Origin: Atherinomorus stipes | Lineage: Eukaryota > Chordata > Actinopteri > Atheriniformes > Atherinidae | Assembly (NCBI GenBank): GCA_023101725.1 | Contig: JALJCO010013663.1 | Span: forward strand, 67,001-131,000 | Reading direction: 5' to 3' | Length of the DNA stretch: 64,000 bases | Shown: positions 12,425 to 24,651 of the stretch, in pieces | Layout of the letters: the number at the start of each line of letters is the position of its first letter | Numbering within the stretch: position 1 is the first letter of the stretch | Notes under the pieces: model-generated | Told to the model about the DNA's origin: nothing | What the model saw: only the letters and a program-made list of their open reading frames with translations | The model's database searches: none | Program-made: the position numbers and the translations under genes

Positions 12425-14145
12425 GTTATTCTAATAAAAATAACTATTCATCCAATCACATCGCAGCAATTCAGTGCTCCTAGTCATGTAAACAAGTTCA
12501 AAGTGAGCATGAGAATGAGAAAGAAAGGGGCCTTGAGTCACTTTAAACATGGCATGGTTGTTGGGTTGTTAAAGCCCCTTTCACGAAACCCAAGGTAACT
12601 TTACAGACAAATAAAGTACTGGGATTTTCACACACAACCATCTCTAGGGTTTGCAGAGAATGGTCTGAAGAAGAGAAAATATTCAGCGCAGCAGTTTTCT
12701 GGACCAGAATGTCTTGCTAATGTCAGAGGTCAGAGGAGAATGGGTAGACTGGTTGGAGATGATAGAAAGGCAACAGAAAGTCAGATAACCACTGGTTACA
12801 CATCCATTCTTGAAGCAGATGGACTACAGCAGCAGAAGACCACACCGGGTGCCACTTCTGTCAGCTAAAAACAGGAAACTGAGGCTACAATTCACACACT
12901 GACCAAAACTGGACAATGTGAGATGGAAAATGTTGCCTAGATGAGTCTCCATTTCAGGCAGCCGCGGCTTTATTGGTGGGCCTACTGGGCCTGGGCCCAC
13001 CCACTTACGCTATGGGCCCACTCTGTGAGACTGCCGATAGATCAGCATTTTGTTCTCAAAGTTGCAAAAACTGCAAACGTGTAAACAAGGCAGTAAATGG
13101 ATTCTTCCAGTTTGTTTTCTTTTAAATACAGAATAACCTCTAAATGAAATGGTCAGGTATTGTTTCTGTACCTGCTCATGATTAGAGGGCTGTTAATTTA
13201 TAAAGCTTGGGAAACAACATTACATGATTGCAGCTGTCATACTTGCAGCGCTTCAATTTCACCACTTCAGATTGAAGTAAATAAATAAATAGATGGAGGA
13301 AACACACAAGAACTGTTTCATTCTGAGAAAAACTGAACAATCAGACAAGGAAACATTATCTGGACTGAATTTGGAAAAATTGACCCAAATGAGCACGAGG
13401 AATGGTCCAGAAATATCGGATATAATGCACAGCTCAGTAATTGCAGTAAAAGGCAGGAGAAACGCAGTCGTGCCTGTCTGCACGCTGCTCCACCTTCCAC
13501 AGCCAATCCACACACCCCGCCACATTTACGCTTCCCCAATGATCAGTTTAATATCGCACAAAATATTTATGATCAGAATTTGAAAAGCATCACTTCAGTG
13601 TAGATTTGTCTAACAATAAAGTAATTCAATGGAAAAATTCTCATTACCGGTTTAACAATATAGGTTCACATGGTTATGAAGCAGTGGTAGAAATTGTTTT
13701 CCCTTTTCCCCTCTGGCACCATGATTTAAATGTATATGTCACTCCTTTAGGTTTGACCGGAGTTTTGTCAACTGCATGAGCATAGAGCTAAAGAAAAAGA
13801 TGCAGCATGTATGGCTCCGTGAGGTCATACGGCAGTGGTGGAAGTTAATATTGGGCTCATCCTGATCTGAGCACGCCCGTCGGGAGTGGGCATTCTGGCG
13901 CCGCGCCTGATTTCAGGTGCTGTATTCAGATGGTAGGGTAAAACGACACGAAAGCATGGATCCATAATGTCATTAATCAGCAGTTCAGGCTCATGGTAAG
14001 TGTAGTGGTGAATGAGCACATCTTGGAAGTCATGGTGAAAAACTGAGCATTGAACCCCACAACCTACCTGAGTGGACCCACCTTCTGATTGAAACTTCCA
14101 ATGAAACATCCTCTGACTTGAATATAGAATGGTTGACATGAATAT
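12425..14145 (+). mobile_element. Tc1-like transposon relic, split by a hAT insertion
   Basis: Two separated segments read as one Tc1-family element in plus orientation. Segment 1 (about 12,425-12,950) holds 'tttaaacatggcatggttgt', then an Arg-Gly-Gln-Arg-Arg block (about 12,725-12,740), 'agaaggccacacc'-type wording and the Asp-Glu-Ser start of the catalytic core with GAT at 12,940-12,942. Segment 2 (from 13,918) continues with 'tattcagatggtagggt' and 'cgaaagcatggatcc' and fades by about 14,145. A frame change near the 'ttcacacactga' word at about 12,895 and wholesale decay in segment 2 make it a dead copy; the terminal repeats were not located. The 104-codon minus-strand frame at 13,825-14,139 is antisense to this relic plus the hAT end, and I do not regard it as a gene. 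Confidence 0.72.
12959..13909. mobile_element. hAT non-autonomous element, 951 bp, 8-bp TSD
   Basis: Flanked by perfect direct repeats ATTTCAGG at 12,951-12,958 and 13,910-13,917, the 8-bp target duplication typical of hAT transposons. The left end is CAGCCGCGGC and the right end, read inward on the other strand, is CAGGCGCGGC, fitting the hAT terminal pattern CAG..GCGGC. Subterminal GGGCCCACC-type words at about 12,978-13,020 agree with a known style of fish hAT. Internal open frames show no transposase motif. The insertion broke the Tc1 relic about ten bases after its first catalytic Asp codon. Confidence 0.88.
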
Positions 14146-17100
14146 TACACACTGGAACTTAAAATGTCACGTTAACTAAATTCACAAGCATATAAATGTT
14201 CAGAACTGGCAGGAAAATTCCACCGTTTCACCCTTGACAGATAGAGGAAGACGCCATGAGGAGGGTTTTTGCAGAACATTATGATATTACAGAATACTAA
14301 CCGTCCGCAATCTGTTGGTCTTACTGTTTTAGAGATTTCTGTAAAACACTGTTAAAATTCTCATGTGGTCACAATGAACTTTACGTTTTACCATTAAATT
14401 CCACTCAGGTCGAGCGAGCGTCCAGAATCATAAACCAGGAAGCTATTTACAGCGTTGCACTTAAATTGTATGAGATTTTTTCTTACCATCTGAAATCTTT
14501 GCAGAGCCTCAGTCGTATGGGAAGTATGCACATTTTCCATGAGGAATATTTGAGAATGCAACCACTGGAAACACATAAATTTCACACAATGTAACATAGA
14601 AGCAACACATTTTTTTTCTAAAAGCTGAAAATCAGCAAAACTGCAGCTGTTTTATGGACCCCCCCCTCCCCGTTGCATTGTTGTGGCTCTCAACTAATGG
14701 CTTTTGTGATTCATTACCATTTGAAAGCTGCTGTGGCTGTTTCACTTCAGCAATAATAAATCTTCTTGTGTAAACAGTTGTGTACACTGCAAATATTTGT
14801 GCTTATGCATGTTTGTGATACCTAATTCCCCAAATATGTTGTTTTTGTGTCTTGTTGAGACCCCGAAGCTGAAATTTTCTGCGTTGCATCTTTTGGTGGC
14901 TTGAACTGAGCCTTGTTCTCCTGCCGTATTCAGATTAAGTGCCTCTGGATAACAGCGTCAAGTGAAAGCCTCCAATGTAAATGGAAAAAATGTGTGTTAA
15001 AGCTTTCCACACACACACATAAATGCGTGACTGCATATGCACTGGATCTTATTTGTGAGTGCATCTGTATGTGCATGTATACACAATGCATGATCAGTGT
15101 GTGCGAGGAACCCGTCTCTACTTGCTCTCCAACGTCTCTGCCAAGCTGACAGGGTGACATGAGAATCAAACCATCTGCTTCTTCCCCCCGTTGGTCCGAT
15201 TGCCAAGCAGCCAGTAACTCCCTCCAGCTGTCTGGGAATGGAAAAGACGATCCCGAGGCGTTCCAAGCAAATGGCAACCGCAATACAAAAGAATGAAGGA
15301 CAGAGAAAAAAAAATCAGAGAGACATGTGATGAGGCAGATGTAAGATGGTACTTTCTTTAAGCTGCCCATCTTAACTTCCTCCCAACTGACTCACCGCGA
15401 AAGACTGGCAGGAGCTGACCAAAGAAAACCTCACTTTCAAAGCACAGAGGAGACAGGATGTCAGATTTAACCTGTGTTCTCTGTGTCAGGACTGTCAGAC
15501 ACACAGCAGGCTCATAGTAACTTGGGAACATGGGAGTGAGATGAGTTAAAGGCCATAAAATCTAAAGTACACATGTCACTGTCACAGCAGCGGCGGAGCT
15601 CCACTGCACCGAGCTGGACAACAAGGATAAAGAAAATTAAAAACAGCCCTTCCTTCTGCAGCTGAGAGCAGTAACACTTAATCATACACACAAATGCTTA
15701 ACTTTGCAGCTAGCCATAGATTCTTCTGTGATTTAGATATGAGTGTATTTTTGTTTTCATTACATCCATCTTTCCAAGTTTGTGTTTATTTATATAACTT
15801 GATTGGAAACAAATTCCCAATACGTTTTCAGCCCTAAAGCTTCATTGAGATATGCAGTCCATCCATCTTGGTCATCAATTCTTTCAGCTGTACAGTGAAG
15901 TCCTAAAACAACTTTAACATACTTTATGGATGTTGATTTGTGCAAAAAAGATGATGAGCTCATAAAATGAAATGATAGACATCAATGTTGCTGCAGTTAG
16001 ACGAGCAGAGCGAAGACACGAGGAAATGGAAACTAGCTAGATGGTTGAGAAGCGTAGCTCTGCTGAGGTTTTGTCAAAACAGTTGATGCAACGCTGTCAA
16101 AACAAGCAGCTGTGAGTAAACCCTTGATTACAGAGAGAGATGGAGATGTGTATTTGCAGTATTGTCATGGGAACAAAGACTTGCACGCTCCTGGATAGTT
16201 GCTTTCACTGACTGTTCATGTCTAACCCCCTTTGGAGACGTTTAATAATGATGCTATATTGGTTTGAGCTTAGCAGGCTTGAGCGAAGCTATGAAGAGTT
16301 ATTCACTCTGACTCTTTTGCATTGACGGCAAAGAAAGGAAAAATTGCAGCACACGACAGGCTAAACTATATAAAATATATATTTATATTTTGTTTATTCA
16401 TCTTCTAAAATGAAGTGATTTGGATAAGGACCGGTAAAAGTGATGAGCGTGCTTTCAGCTGTCTTGTACTAACATTCTCCATGCATGTCTTAGCTTTGTT
16501 AATTTGATCCATAAGCCAACTCTTAAGTCAGGAAATGCACAAGACAAAATTTTTAGGCAGGAAAGAAGAACATCATTTTCAACATCAGGCAGCAAACTGA
16601 GCCACAAAGTAATAAATCTGATCAAATGTTTCCTGACTACATGCTCCTCTGCGATTGCAAAGGCAAGTGTTTGGACGGCGTTTCTCATCGCCATGGCCAA
16701 CATGGTCGCCCCACGTGTCACTGCAGAAGGGAAGTCAATGCTGCTGATGCACAACATGCGCTCGCCTGAAGCCTGAATATTTTTTTCTCAACATAAGGAA
16801 CATATTTTAATACTATTTTCTACACAGTGCGGCTGTAATACATCCATTAAATTGCCTCAGAGTTGAAGTCCAAAGCACTTCAGGACCGCAAGCTCCCCAA
16901 AGAAAAACACGGTCTTCAAGAGGAGAAAGAATACCTATTCATCTGCAGGCCAAGCTATTTTCTTTGCGGCATGCTCATGGCTTTTCTTTTTTAATAATCC
17001 TATATGGCTGGATTTAAATCATAACATTAAAAAGCTGCTGTTTTCCTCCCAGGTATTTTCAGTGACAATTAACCCATATGGATTGGTGTCAAGGGGGTGG

Positions 17101-20100
17101 CAGTTGACTTCTGTACCCCAGACAGGTTGGAGAATGTCTGGCTGTAAAAGAGAGGAAGAGATGTCTGGGTGTGGAGCTGGCAGCCGTGGGTTTTAGAGTC
17201 TAGCGGTGTACATATACCATCCACAAAGCTGAGGAGGCTAAAATTTAAAGAGGTTGTTTCTGTCAAAGATTTCTAAAGACATTTAGTAAAATGTTAAGAT
17301 CAGTACGGTGAGAACTGTACAGAATCACTGATACGGTTGATATTCTTTCAGAAATGATCTTCAATTGTGCTGCACTTGGACTCTTTCCAAACCTCTTCAA
17401 GGAACTTTTTTTTTGCTGAGAAAACACACAAAACAGATCTAAAAATCTGATTACAAAGCCATGAGCATAAAATGTGATTTTAACAATCTCTTCTACCATC
17501 TGTAATCTGCAGTTGTTCATCTATCTGGGAGTTGTGTGATGTTTATTCTAGCACACCATGTATGGTTTAGATAGTTACCAAAGAAACAAGTGTTTTCAAA
17601 CAAAAAGACCATCCCCGCTAAGCCTTGGAGGTAATTAGCTGGGGTTTGAATAAAGGCCAGTGCATACAGCAGCATATTGTACACTGGTGAGGGGTAGAGG
17701 ACGCTGCTTTGATGTAACATGGATAAGAGGGGGATTGAAGGGTGGCTGCATTCCCAAAATACGATGTGACCTCTATAAAGAACCCATCCACAACCTGTCT
17801 TTAATCTGCTCTGCATGGGTCATGAGTGTGCACCATGCTGATTGTGACAACAGAAGCCAAAAAAGACAATCTTAGATCTCTGTTTCTAACAGGTTTTCCT
17901 CAGTCCGTGCCCAGAAAGTTGGTGAGGCTTCAAAGCCTGAACTCACCATACTTCACTTGAAGCATAAAGCTAACGTAAATATGAAGGTTGGAGAAGTGGT
18001 TGAGAGGTCACAGGTTCACATCCACAGGCCAGAAGAAGAAACGTACAAGCTAAGTATTCTTTTCCTGGAGCTGGAAAAAGAAATTGTCTCATGGGGCAAC
18101 TTATTGGCCCGAGTTATCGAAGATGATTAAAATCTTCCACATTTTCCTCTTGAGGTTCAGTCATAGTTTCTTTTACTTGGGAAGGTTCCCACCTGAGTGA
18201 AATTACTCTAAAGTGGTAGCTGTGATTAGAAATGATCAAATTCTCTAAATGCTTAGCGATAGAGTTTTAGCGCTTCCTTTATTATCTCCTCCTGCACACG
18301 AAACTCTAAACCGTCCTTTTATGGAAGGAAAGAAGCTGATTTGGTGTCATCCTTTCTTAAAAGCATGTGAGCAATTATAAGTCTAAGCAGCTTATGACAC
18401 TGATATGATTAGCTATGGGGGATTTATTTCTATCAAGCTAAAGCATATAATGTATATTATGCATATAATTTTGCCACCATTAGGCAATGTGATGAGATTT
18501 CATTAGACAATTTATCTAATGGTAACCATTATACATTCATACAGACAGTATGCTCTCATAGTGAGGACACACTTTTATCCAGAATAACGTACAACTCTCA
18601 CTCTTAATAAATCATCCGCAAACCGGCCTAGTGCTCACAGTGTTTGAATCATGGGCAAAAACGGGATATTCGAGATTCAGGTCGTAAATTTTGCGTTTGA
18701 CTTAACAACTTTATGTATCACAGAAATTGGTGAGTGCAGCTCGAGTTGTTGCCCACATATGACAATTGTCTGACCAATCAATACTTTGCAGGGTTTCAGG
18801 TTTCAAAAAAGTGGAAGTGCAGGCCTCATCTCTCCCTCCCTCCATCACCCTCTCCATTTCTCTCATACAATGCAAAAACATAAAAATGTGAATGGTGAAT
18901 CTCCAACTTGACAAATTGACCCAAATCGACCCCAAGTAGGGACACTGTGATTGTACTGGGGTCCTGTGAAGTCAGCAGACTCTGATCCAAACACCTAACA
19001 TTGTACAGCACACATGATAAATAAATTTAAAATATGCCTGGAGCATTTTAAACAGCTTGTACTGCTTTGAATCAGGGGTTTGGGATCAGTACATGGAGAG
19101 CCTCTTTTCCTAAAAAGATTTAAGGTTGAGGTTTAAAACGATATTATTGTGCAACAGGACTCTGGGTTTCCATATTCAGAGAAACAATGTTTGAGCAAAT
19201 TTCACAGATATTCATTTGCTGACTCTTTTAACACGATAAACTGTAGATGCCAAAAGTGCAGTATTATTTTTTTTTATCCCAAAGGGTCTGCTTAGCTTGT
19301 GCCAAACAAAAACCACGCAAGGTGATAATGGATTACAAACATGAACGTAAAATGATGTATTACAGGCCATTAATATGGAAATCCCTTTTTTTCCGAAGCA
19401 GCTGACCATGATCTATTGACTGTATAGTTCCAAAACAGTTCAGTAACACTCTGCAGGACCAGGAAGAAGACAAAAAAAATCCTTTCTGATTTTAGCAGAT
19501 GAGTATTTTTTGCAGACCAGGGTAAAAGTATGAACTTTGTAGGTTGGTGCCAAAGTTTTGTGTTACGTATGTTTTTGTGTGTGCCTATAGGAACTCCAGA
19601 TCAGGTAACAGGAAGAAAAATTTAATGACTGCAGCTGAATGCTGTATAATATGACATTTTTAAATAAACAGATCTACATTTTGCTCCTCGCTATCACTGA
19701 TTACTGTAACACTGATTGAAAATGCAGCGAGTCCATGGAAGTTCCAAATACACAATGTTTGATTGGTCTCTCTTAGGAAAAATGTACTGGCTGACGGACA
19801 GTGATTTGATTTACTTTTCCAGTCAGCTTGGACTGAACAATGAGCTATAATCATCATATGATCATAATCTAACCAAGATTAGAGAGAAAAAATGCATAAT
19901 CTACAGAAATTCTTCATCAGCAGAAGGCTTAGTGAGGAGCGTTTTTCTAGTTTAATTGACGATGCCAGTTATAAATCACCAATGAGCTAACATAGCCCAT
20001 CCATAAATCTATTTCCCACCACTTATGCAAAATCAACAATCTCAGCAGAGGTCCACAGACCACCTTATCTCCATCCATGTCCTAAGAATAGAGGGGCATC

Positions 20101-20226
20101 AAGGTGTTCCTACTGTAAGTAACCTCGGAGACATAATCTGTCTATCGATTTCTGGCCCTGAGGCCTGCTCCCACTGGGATAAATAAATAGGCATTAAATA
20201 GGTAGGAATCCCAACCACATACACAA
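14146..20226. other. Long non-coding stretch, no gene seen
   Basis: About 6 kb without a recognised exon, RNA or transposon end. A C-run at 14,660-14,670 and AT-rich patches (18,440-18,475) are the only simple features. The 146-codon minus-strand frame at 14,930-15,370 has no domain I recognise and low-complexity bias from a (CA)-rich patch, so it is treated as chance. Confidence 0.45.
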
Positions 20227-20450
20227 ATAGGGCTGGATGATAAAACCAAAAATTATCACAATGTGTTTTTTCAAATTCCAACCTCAATTTTTTTCTACAA
20301 TATATTCTTTAGTACTGCCAGTTTTAAAGCATCTGTACTGAAAACTGTACAGATGCTCTGTACTGCAAAAAAAAAAAAAAAAACTATAGAGATTAGCTGG
20401 GGTGGGCAATATCAACAAAAAAGATATAACAATAAAATAAAATATTAAAA
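20227..20450. repeat. Possible decayed GGGCTGGRYGATA repeat pair
   Basis: 'tagggctggatgataaaacc' (20,227) and 'gctggggtgggcaatatcaa' (about 20,396) both resemble the 'agggctgggcgatat' end of an abundant fish DNA element and face the same way. A poly-A run (20,367-20,383) lies between them. Decay prevents a firm call. Confidence 0.3.
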
Positions 20451-21335
20451 AAATAAATATTGCATAGACATCACACATGATATTGATGGCCACACAAATC
20501 AGGTAACAGGCACAGAAAAATCCTTCCTCTGTTTGATCAGCTTGACATAAGACGTACAGCAAAATAAAGCCTCTGAAAATTCTATTTAAAATTCAGCTGC
20601 TTTTCTACTTTGGTTGGTTTTTTCAATAAACACATTTTTTGTGATCTGCTATGTTCACTTGTTCATTTGTTCAGTGGAGCTCCTCTGTAATATATGGATG
20701 TAACAATATTACATTTTCTACCGTTGTCAAAAAACATACCATTATTATCATGAAACGATATAATCAATACAATCAGTGGTGTTTCTACATTGAATTACTC
20801 CCTGGGCGAGACACCCTCCGAGCGCCTGTCACTGAATGTGACATATGGCGTGGCTTAGTCATAGGTCAATTGTTTTGCAGAAGTTATTTTTGTTTGTTTC
20901 AGTACCATTACAACATCTCCACAATACATAACCAGCAGCTGAATAATACAATATTATTTTCATGTTGATGGGCAGCTCTTGCTCTGCGCTGCTGCGCACT
21001 GCAGTGGTGGCATCACAAGTTTGCGTTGTCCCAAACCATGAAGTATTTGGAGTCCGTCCTTGTGAACTCCACAAGTGCGGACTTCCAGTACGTACCCAGA
21101 AGTACTTACAAGTACATGAGTACGAAGTACACAGTACGCAAACTAGGAATTTAGAAACTGCCCGAGTGTCTGGACTGGAGTGAAGTTGGCACTTTTTGAT
21201 TGCATCACTTATGCAAATGCAGTCACATGATTTGATGGCATAGTGGCGCGTTTCCAACTTTGCAAGTGTGACTTGAGGCTGTTTGTACAAGACTTTTGAC
21301 ACCCCGTGAGTTGAAACAGGATTAAACCAATCGTG
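20451..21335. other. Non-coding stretch with AGTAC-rich patch
   Basis: Around 21,085-21,142 the tetramer GTAC recurs many times ('agtacgtacccagaagtact', 'aagtacatgagtacgaagta'). The 147-codon minus-strand frame at 20,859-21,302 overlaps this patch and has no recognised domain. The patch may belong to an unresolved DNA element. Confidence 0.4.
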
Positions 21336-21755
21336 CCAAGCGTGACCCTGCCCGAAGAACCATGGCCTTAGACTTGGAGGTGCTAATTGTCATCACGGCT
21401 GCTTTTCACCAGGTCAAAAATGGTTCCAGTGCATGCTTGAGGTCTCCATCATGCAAATAGGACCACATGATCAGCATAAAGCAGAGTTGCAACCAAGATG
21501 CTGACCAAGTTAGAAACCCTCTCCCCGTTGCCTGTGCCTAGCAATTCTGTCTATAAATATTATGGACAGAATTGGTGACAAACAGCAGCCCTGGTGTAGT
21601 CAAACACACACTGAAATGAATTCTTACCTCAAACAATGCAAACCAAGCCCTCATTCTAGTGGAAAAATGGAAATGGCGAGATACCCCATATTCCTGAGAT
21701 ATTTCCCAGTGGACCTTGTCATTCTCCAAGTCCGCATATGCAGACAGGTTTAAAG
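21336..21755 (-). pseudogene. Non-LTR retrotransposon reverse transcriptase relic
   Basis: Read on the minus strand, the order of motifs is that of a LINE reverse transcriptase: Asp-Leu-Glu-Asn near 21,725, Glu-Tyr-Gly-Val near 21,690, an Arg-Ile block, a decayed Gly-Leu-Arg-Gln-Gly-Cys-type region near 21,590, then 'gtccataatatttatagaca' (the Phe-Met-Asp-Arg-Ile region) and Leu-Leu-Tyr-Ala-Asp-His-Val-Val-Leu at about 21,455-21,484. The family encodes the enzyme that copies LINE RNA at the target site. The catalytic box is Tyr-Ala-Asp-His (21,467-21,478) instead of Tyr-Ala-Asp-Asp, and a frame change separates the Gln-Gly region from the rest, so it is dead. Neither end of the element is seen. 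Confidence 0.7.
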
Positions 21756-21931
21756 AATGTCAACACTCTCCAGTGTCCTTGGGAGGGTAAAGGGCAAAGG
21801 GATAGTCTTTAAACTAAACTTTAGTCTTTGCACCATGCCTGACTTCCTGACGAAGGCAGCAAGTTTTCAACCCATTGCAAGCCAAAACGTGAGGGTGAAG
21901 CAGGGAAATCTGTTTATACCATTTACACTTT

Positions 21932-21968
21932 ACGCTTTACACTTTTCCCTGGGAAAAGTGTAAAGCGT
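21932..21968. repeat. Perfect 18-bp inverted repeat, 1-base centre
   Basis: ACGCTTTACACTTTTCCC is followed by a single T and then its exact reverse complement, ending at 21,968. No mismatch occurs in 18 pairs. The adjoining 'atttacactt' (21,921-21,930) partly repeats one arm. There is no T-run behind it that would suggest a terminator, and no transposon is recognised around it. Confidence 0.95.
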
Positions 21969-22924
21969 TTTGCTCTATTTTAAGAATCTTCAGAGTAGCT
22001 ACTTTTAAGCTCCAAACTGCCCAAAGATATTCAGACTAAAGCTGAACTTTTCAGTCTGACACTGCTGTCTTATTCTGCCATTCTGCCAAGATTTGATTTA
22101 CAGGCATACAGTGGATCAAATGACACTGAGGCAGCATTAGCAAGGATAGCTGGAATAAATCTAGCTTGATTTATTTCCTTATTAATGCCAGAATGTCAGC
22201 AGAAAGGAGAGAAAATTTGGAAAAAAGGTTAAATCTTGTCCTTCGCAGCTCAAAATTGCATGTTTAAACTTTTTGTGCTTACTCTTTTTATATATTATTT
22301 GGAAACTGCTTTCTTCAAAACTTTTTTTGAAATGATCCTCCATAAATGTGACTGAGGGTCGGATGGTTAAGCAGGCCAATGTAACCTGTAATGCTGTTTG
22401 TGGAATATGTACCCTTTAGTGGTCAGACCAACAGCATGTGAGCTTAAAAATGGCAACCAGGGGCTGACGGTTGCATTGTAAAAATGAACTTTTGTCCTAA
22501 AAAGATGTTTTCTAAACCTAACCAGATGAGGTTTACAATATTTTCCTCCCGTTGCTTGGTGGTGGTGGTATTTTACCAGCACTTTACTGGTAAGGTGATA
22601 GCTTAATCCTCCCCACCAGTAGGTGACATGCTAACACTTGCCTGCTCAATTAGCATGAGCAACATTACAGAACCGGCTTACTGTTAATTAGCATGAAAAA
22701 ATGCTTAACTTACATGTGCAGGAAGAAAGTGGTATCCTCCACAGGCTTTTTGAGCACCTTTGCTATCTTCATCCTTATCCTGCTTTATTTCTTGTCTGCT
22801 TGAATTTGAGAAATGTAAGACAATGAAGATGCTATTTCTACACACAGCATTTAAGCTAGCAACTCCAGAGATAAGGCTAATGGCGAAGAATACCAACATT
22901 GGTATGGTATCAGATGTAAATATT
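21969..22924. other. Non-coding stretch, no gene seen
   Basis: Short motif-free open frames only. Confidence 0.5.
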
Positions 22925-23030
22925 CAGGGATGCATGCATCCAGTCCTCAAGAGTCACTATCCTGCAACTTTTAGAACACTCCTTCTCCAACACCTGAATT
23001 AAATGGCTGAATGACCTCATGCATGTCAGT
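22925..23030. mobile_element. Truncated hAT-type MITE fragment
   Basis: CAGGGATGCATGCATCCAGT, then TCCTCAAGAGTCACTATCCT, CTTCTCCAACACCTGAAT and GGCTGAATGACCTCATGCAT follow the left and central blocks of the MITE at 3,042-3,250 in the same order. The right terminus is missing. Confidence 0.65.
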
Positions 23031-24486
23031 CAGCTCTGTGTACTAGTGTTTACTTTGAACTGTTTCTGGATATCAAGAACATTTTGTTAACTTGTTCGAG
23101 GCATTTTCTCAAGGTAATCATGGATTCCTATTTAGATGTACAGTAACTGGTGGCTATAAGTCCTTTTTGCTATCATATTTGGATGATTTGAAGATTGAAG
23201 ATCACTATGTATCCTATTCATATAATAAATGGTCAAAATTTTCTGCTTTGAAAAAAACTAAACAATCTGCTTTTGAACTCAGCTGATTGACAAATCAACT
23301 TTGTGAGCCAAGCACACCTTTAAACCCAGGAAAACATTATTTTCTTGACTTCTGGATGATTTCTGCTGTAGACTAATCTGACTGGTGTTTTATGTGTTGC
23401 ACCGTTGTGGAGCATCTTGCGGCGCTGCCATTGCTTGGATACTAGTCCTGATTACCTTGCAACTGCCAACATGGAAAGCACTGTGGATATCTGGACTTAC
23501 AATGTTGGACAGATATCTAAAGTAATTGATAACCTACTGTATAGGCATGTTATGCGGAGATCTCAAAGTTATTCTGACATGTTACTTTTACATTGGTGCA
23601 TTAATGTAAACTATTATTCATCTAAGTGATTTTAGTAGGCCCTAACTGACAAGCCACACTGGAATATAAAATGCTAATCTCATTATAACTTATCAAAGTT
23701 GGTAAAGAAATACTTTAACATTTTTGCAACGGTAGTTGATTTTCTATTTTGTCATTTATTCAGCTTTTTTTAAGGACTGTACAGATCATGTAGCCTGCAT
23801 GGATCCTTCAGATGAAACTAAAGGCTGCAGACACCATCTACATGATCCGTTTGTGTTTCTGACTGAACTATTTTTATTTTCTGGTCACAATATTGCCCTG
23901 ATCAAAGCAACTTACCTTACATTATCTCCCATTTTAGTCATTAACTCTCAACAACATCACAGCTTCCCTTAGTCCGCCAGCATTAGCTAGCATAATGACT
24001 TTAGCTGGTGTGGCATTTTAAGCTGCAGCATGGATTCATACAGTATCATGTCAGATTCATGAGTGTTCACCAATGTTTACTGTGTTTTTGTTGTTGGGAA
24101 TAAAATCCAGTGTTTTCTCTGCTGGAACAGCACGTCATTCCTCCTCTGTTTTGTGTGTCCAGTGTTCCATCCTGGTGCAAGCACACTGACATCAGTGAAC
24201 AGACAGCAGCTTCATGAAATAAATCTGGGATCTTCCCATTCCCTTATTACCACAATTAAAGTTTTCCACTGCTGTTCCAAATGCAAAGAAATGCACAAGT
24301 CCTTCAAGATTTCCTCCATATCGTTAAGAAAACAGCCAGATTCTTATCTGTTCTAATTACACATGTACAGAAATGCACCCAAGCAGGAGGACGGTCTGCT
24401 TGTGGCGTTTCCCGGATTTGGGTATAGTTCTTGGGTATAGGGAACTAACCAGAAGTTAACTAAGAAGGTAGTGCCCCCCCCATATG
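23031..24486. other. Non-coding stretch, no gene seen
   Basis: No recognised domain or repeat end; C-run at 24,475-24,481 just before the AT microsatellite. Confidence 0.5.
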
Positions 24487-24523
24487 ATATATATATATAT
24501 GTGTATATATATATATATATATA
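24487..24523. repeat. (AT)n microsatellite at the Tc1 left edge
   Basis: AT dinucleotide run with one GTGT interruption. It sits where the left terminal inverted repeat of the Tc1 element should be, so it may have replaced or expanded within that end. Confidence 0.9.
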
Positions 24524-24651
24524 AAATGAAAAGCTCCAGTATTGTAGGCTCAGAGGGTCACAGTCTAATCAGATTAGAAAATCCAAAACATCTGCAAAAG
24601 TGCCCTGAGCCTTTAAAAAGTCCCTGTCTTGGTTAAGAAGAATTCACAACC

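Noticed and set aside
13825..14139. 104-codon minus-strand open frame, dense and uninterrupted
   Set aside because: It is antisense to Tc1 sequence from 13,918 on and to the hAT right end before it; the plus strand explains the bases.
14930..15370. 146-codon minus-strand open frame
   Set aside because: No recognisable domain or start context, an overlapping second minus frame covers the same bases, and part is low-complexity CA-rich DNA.
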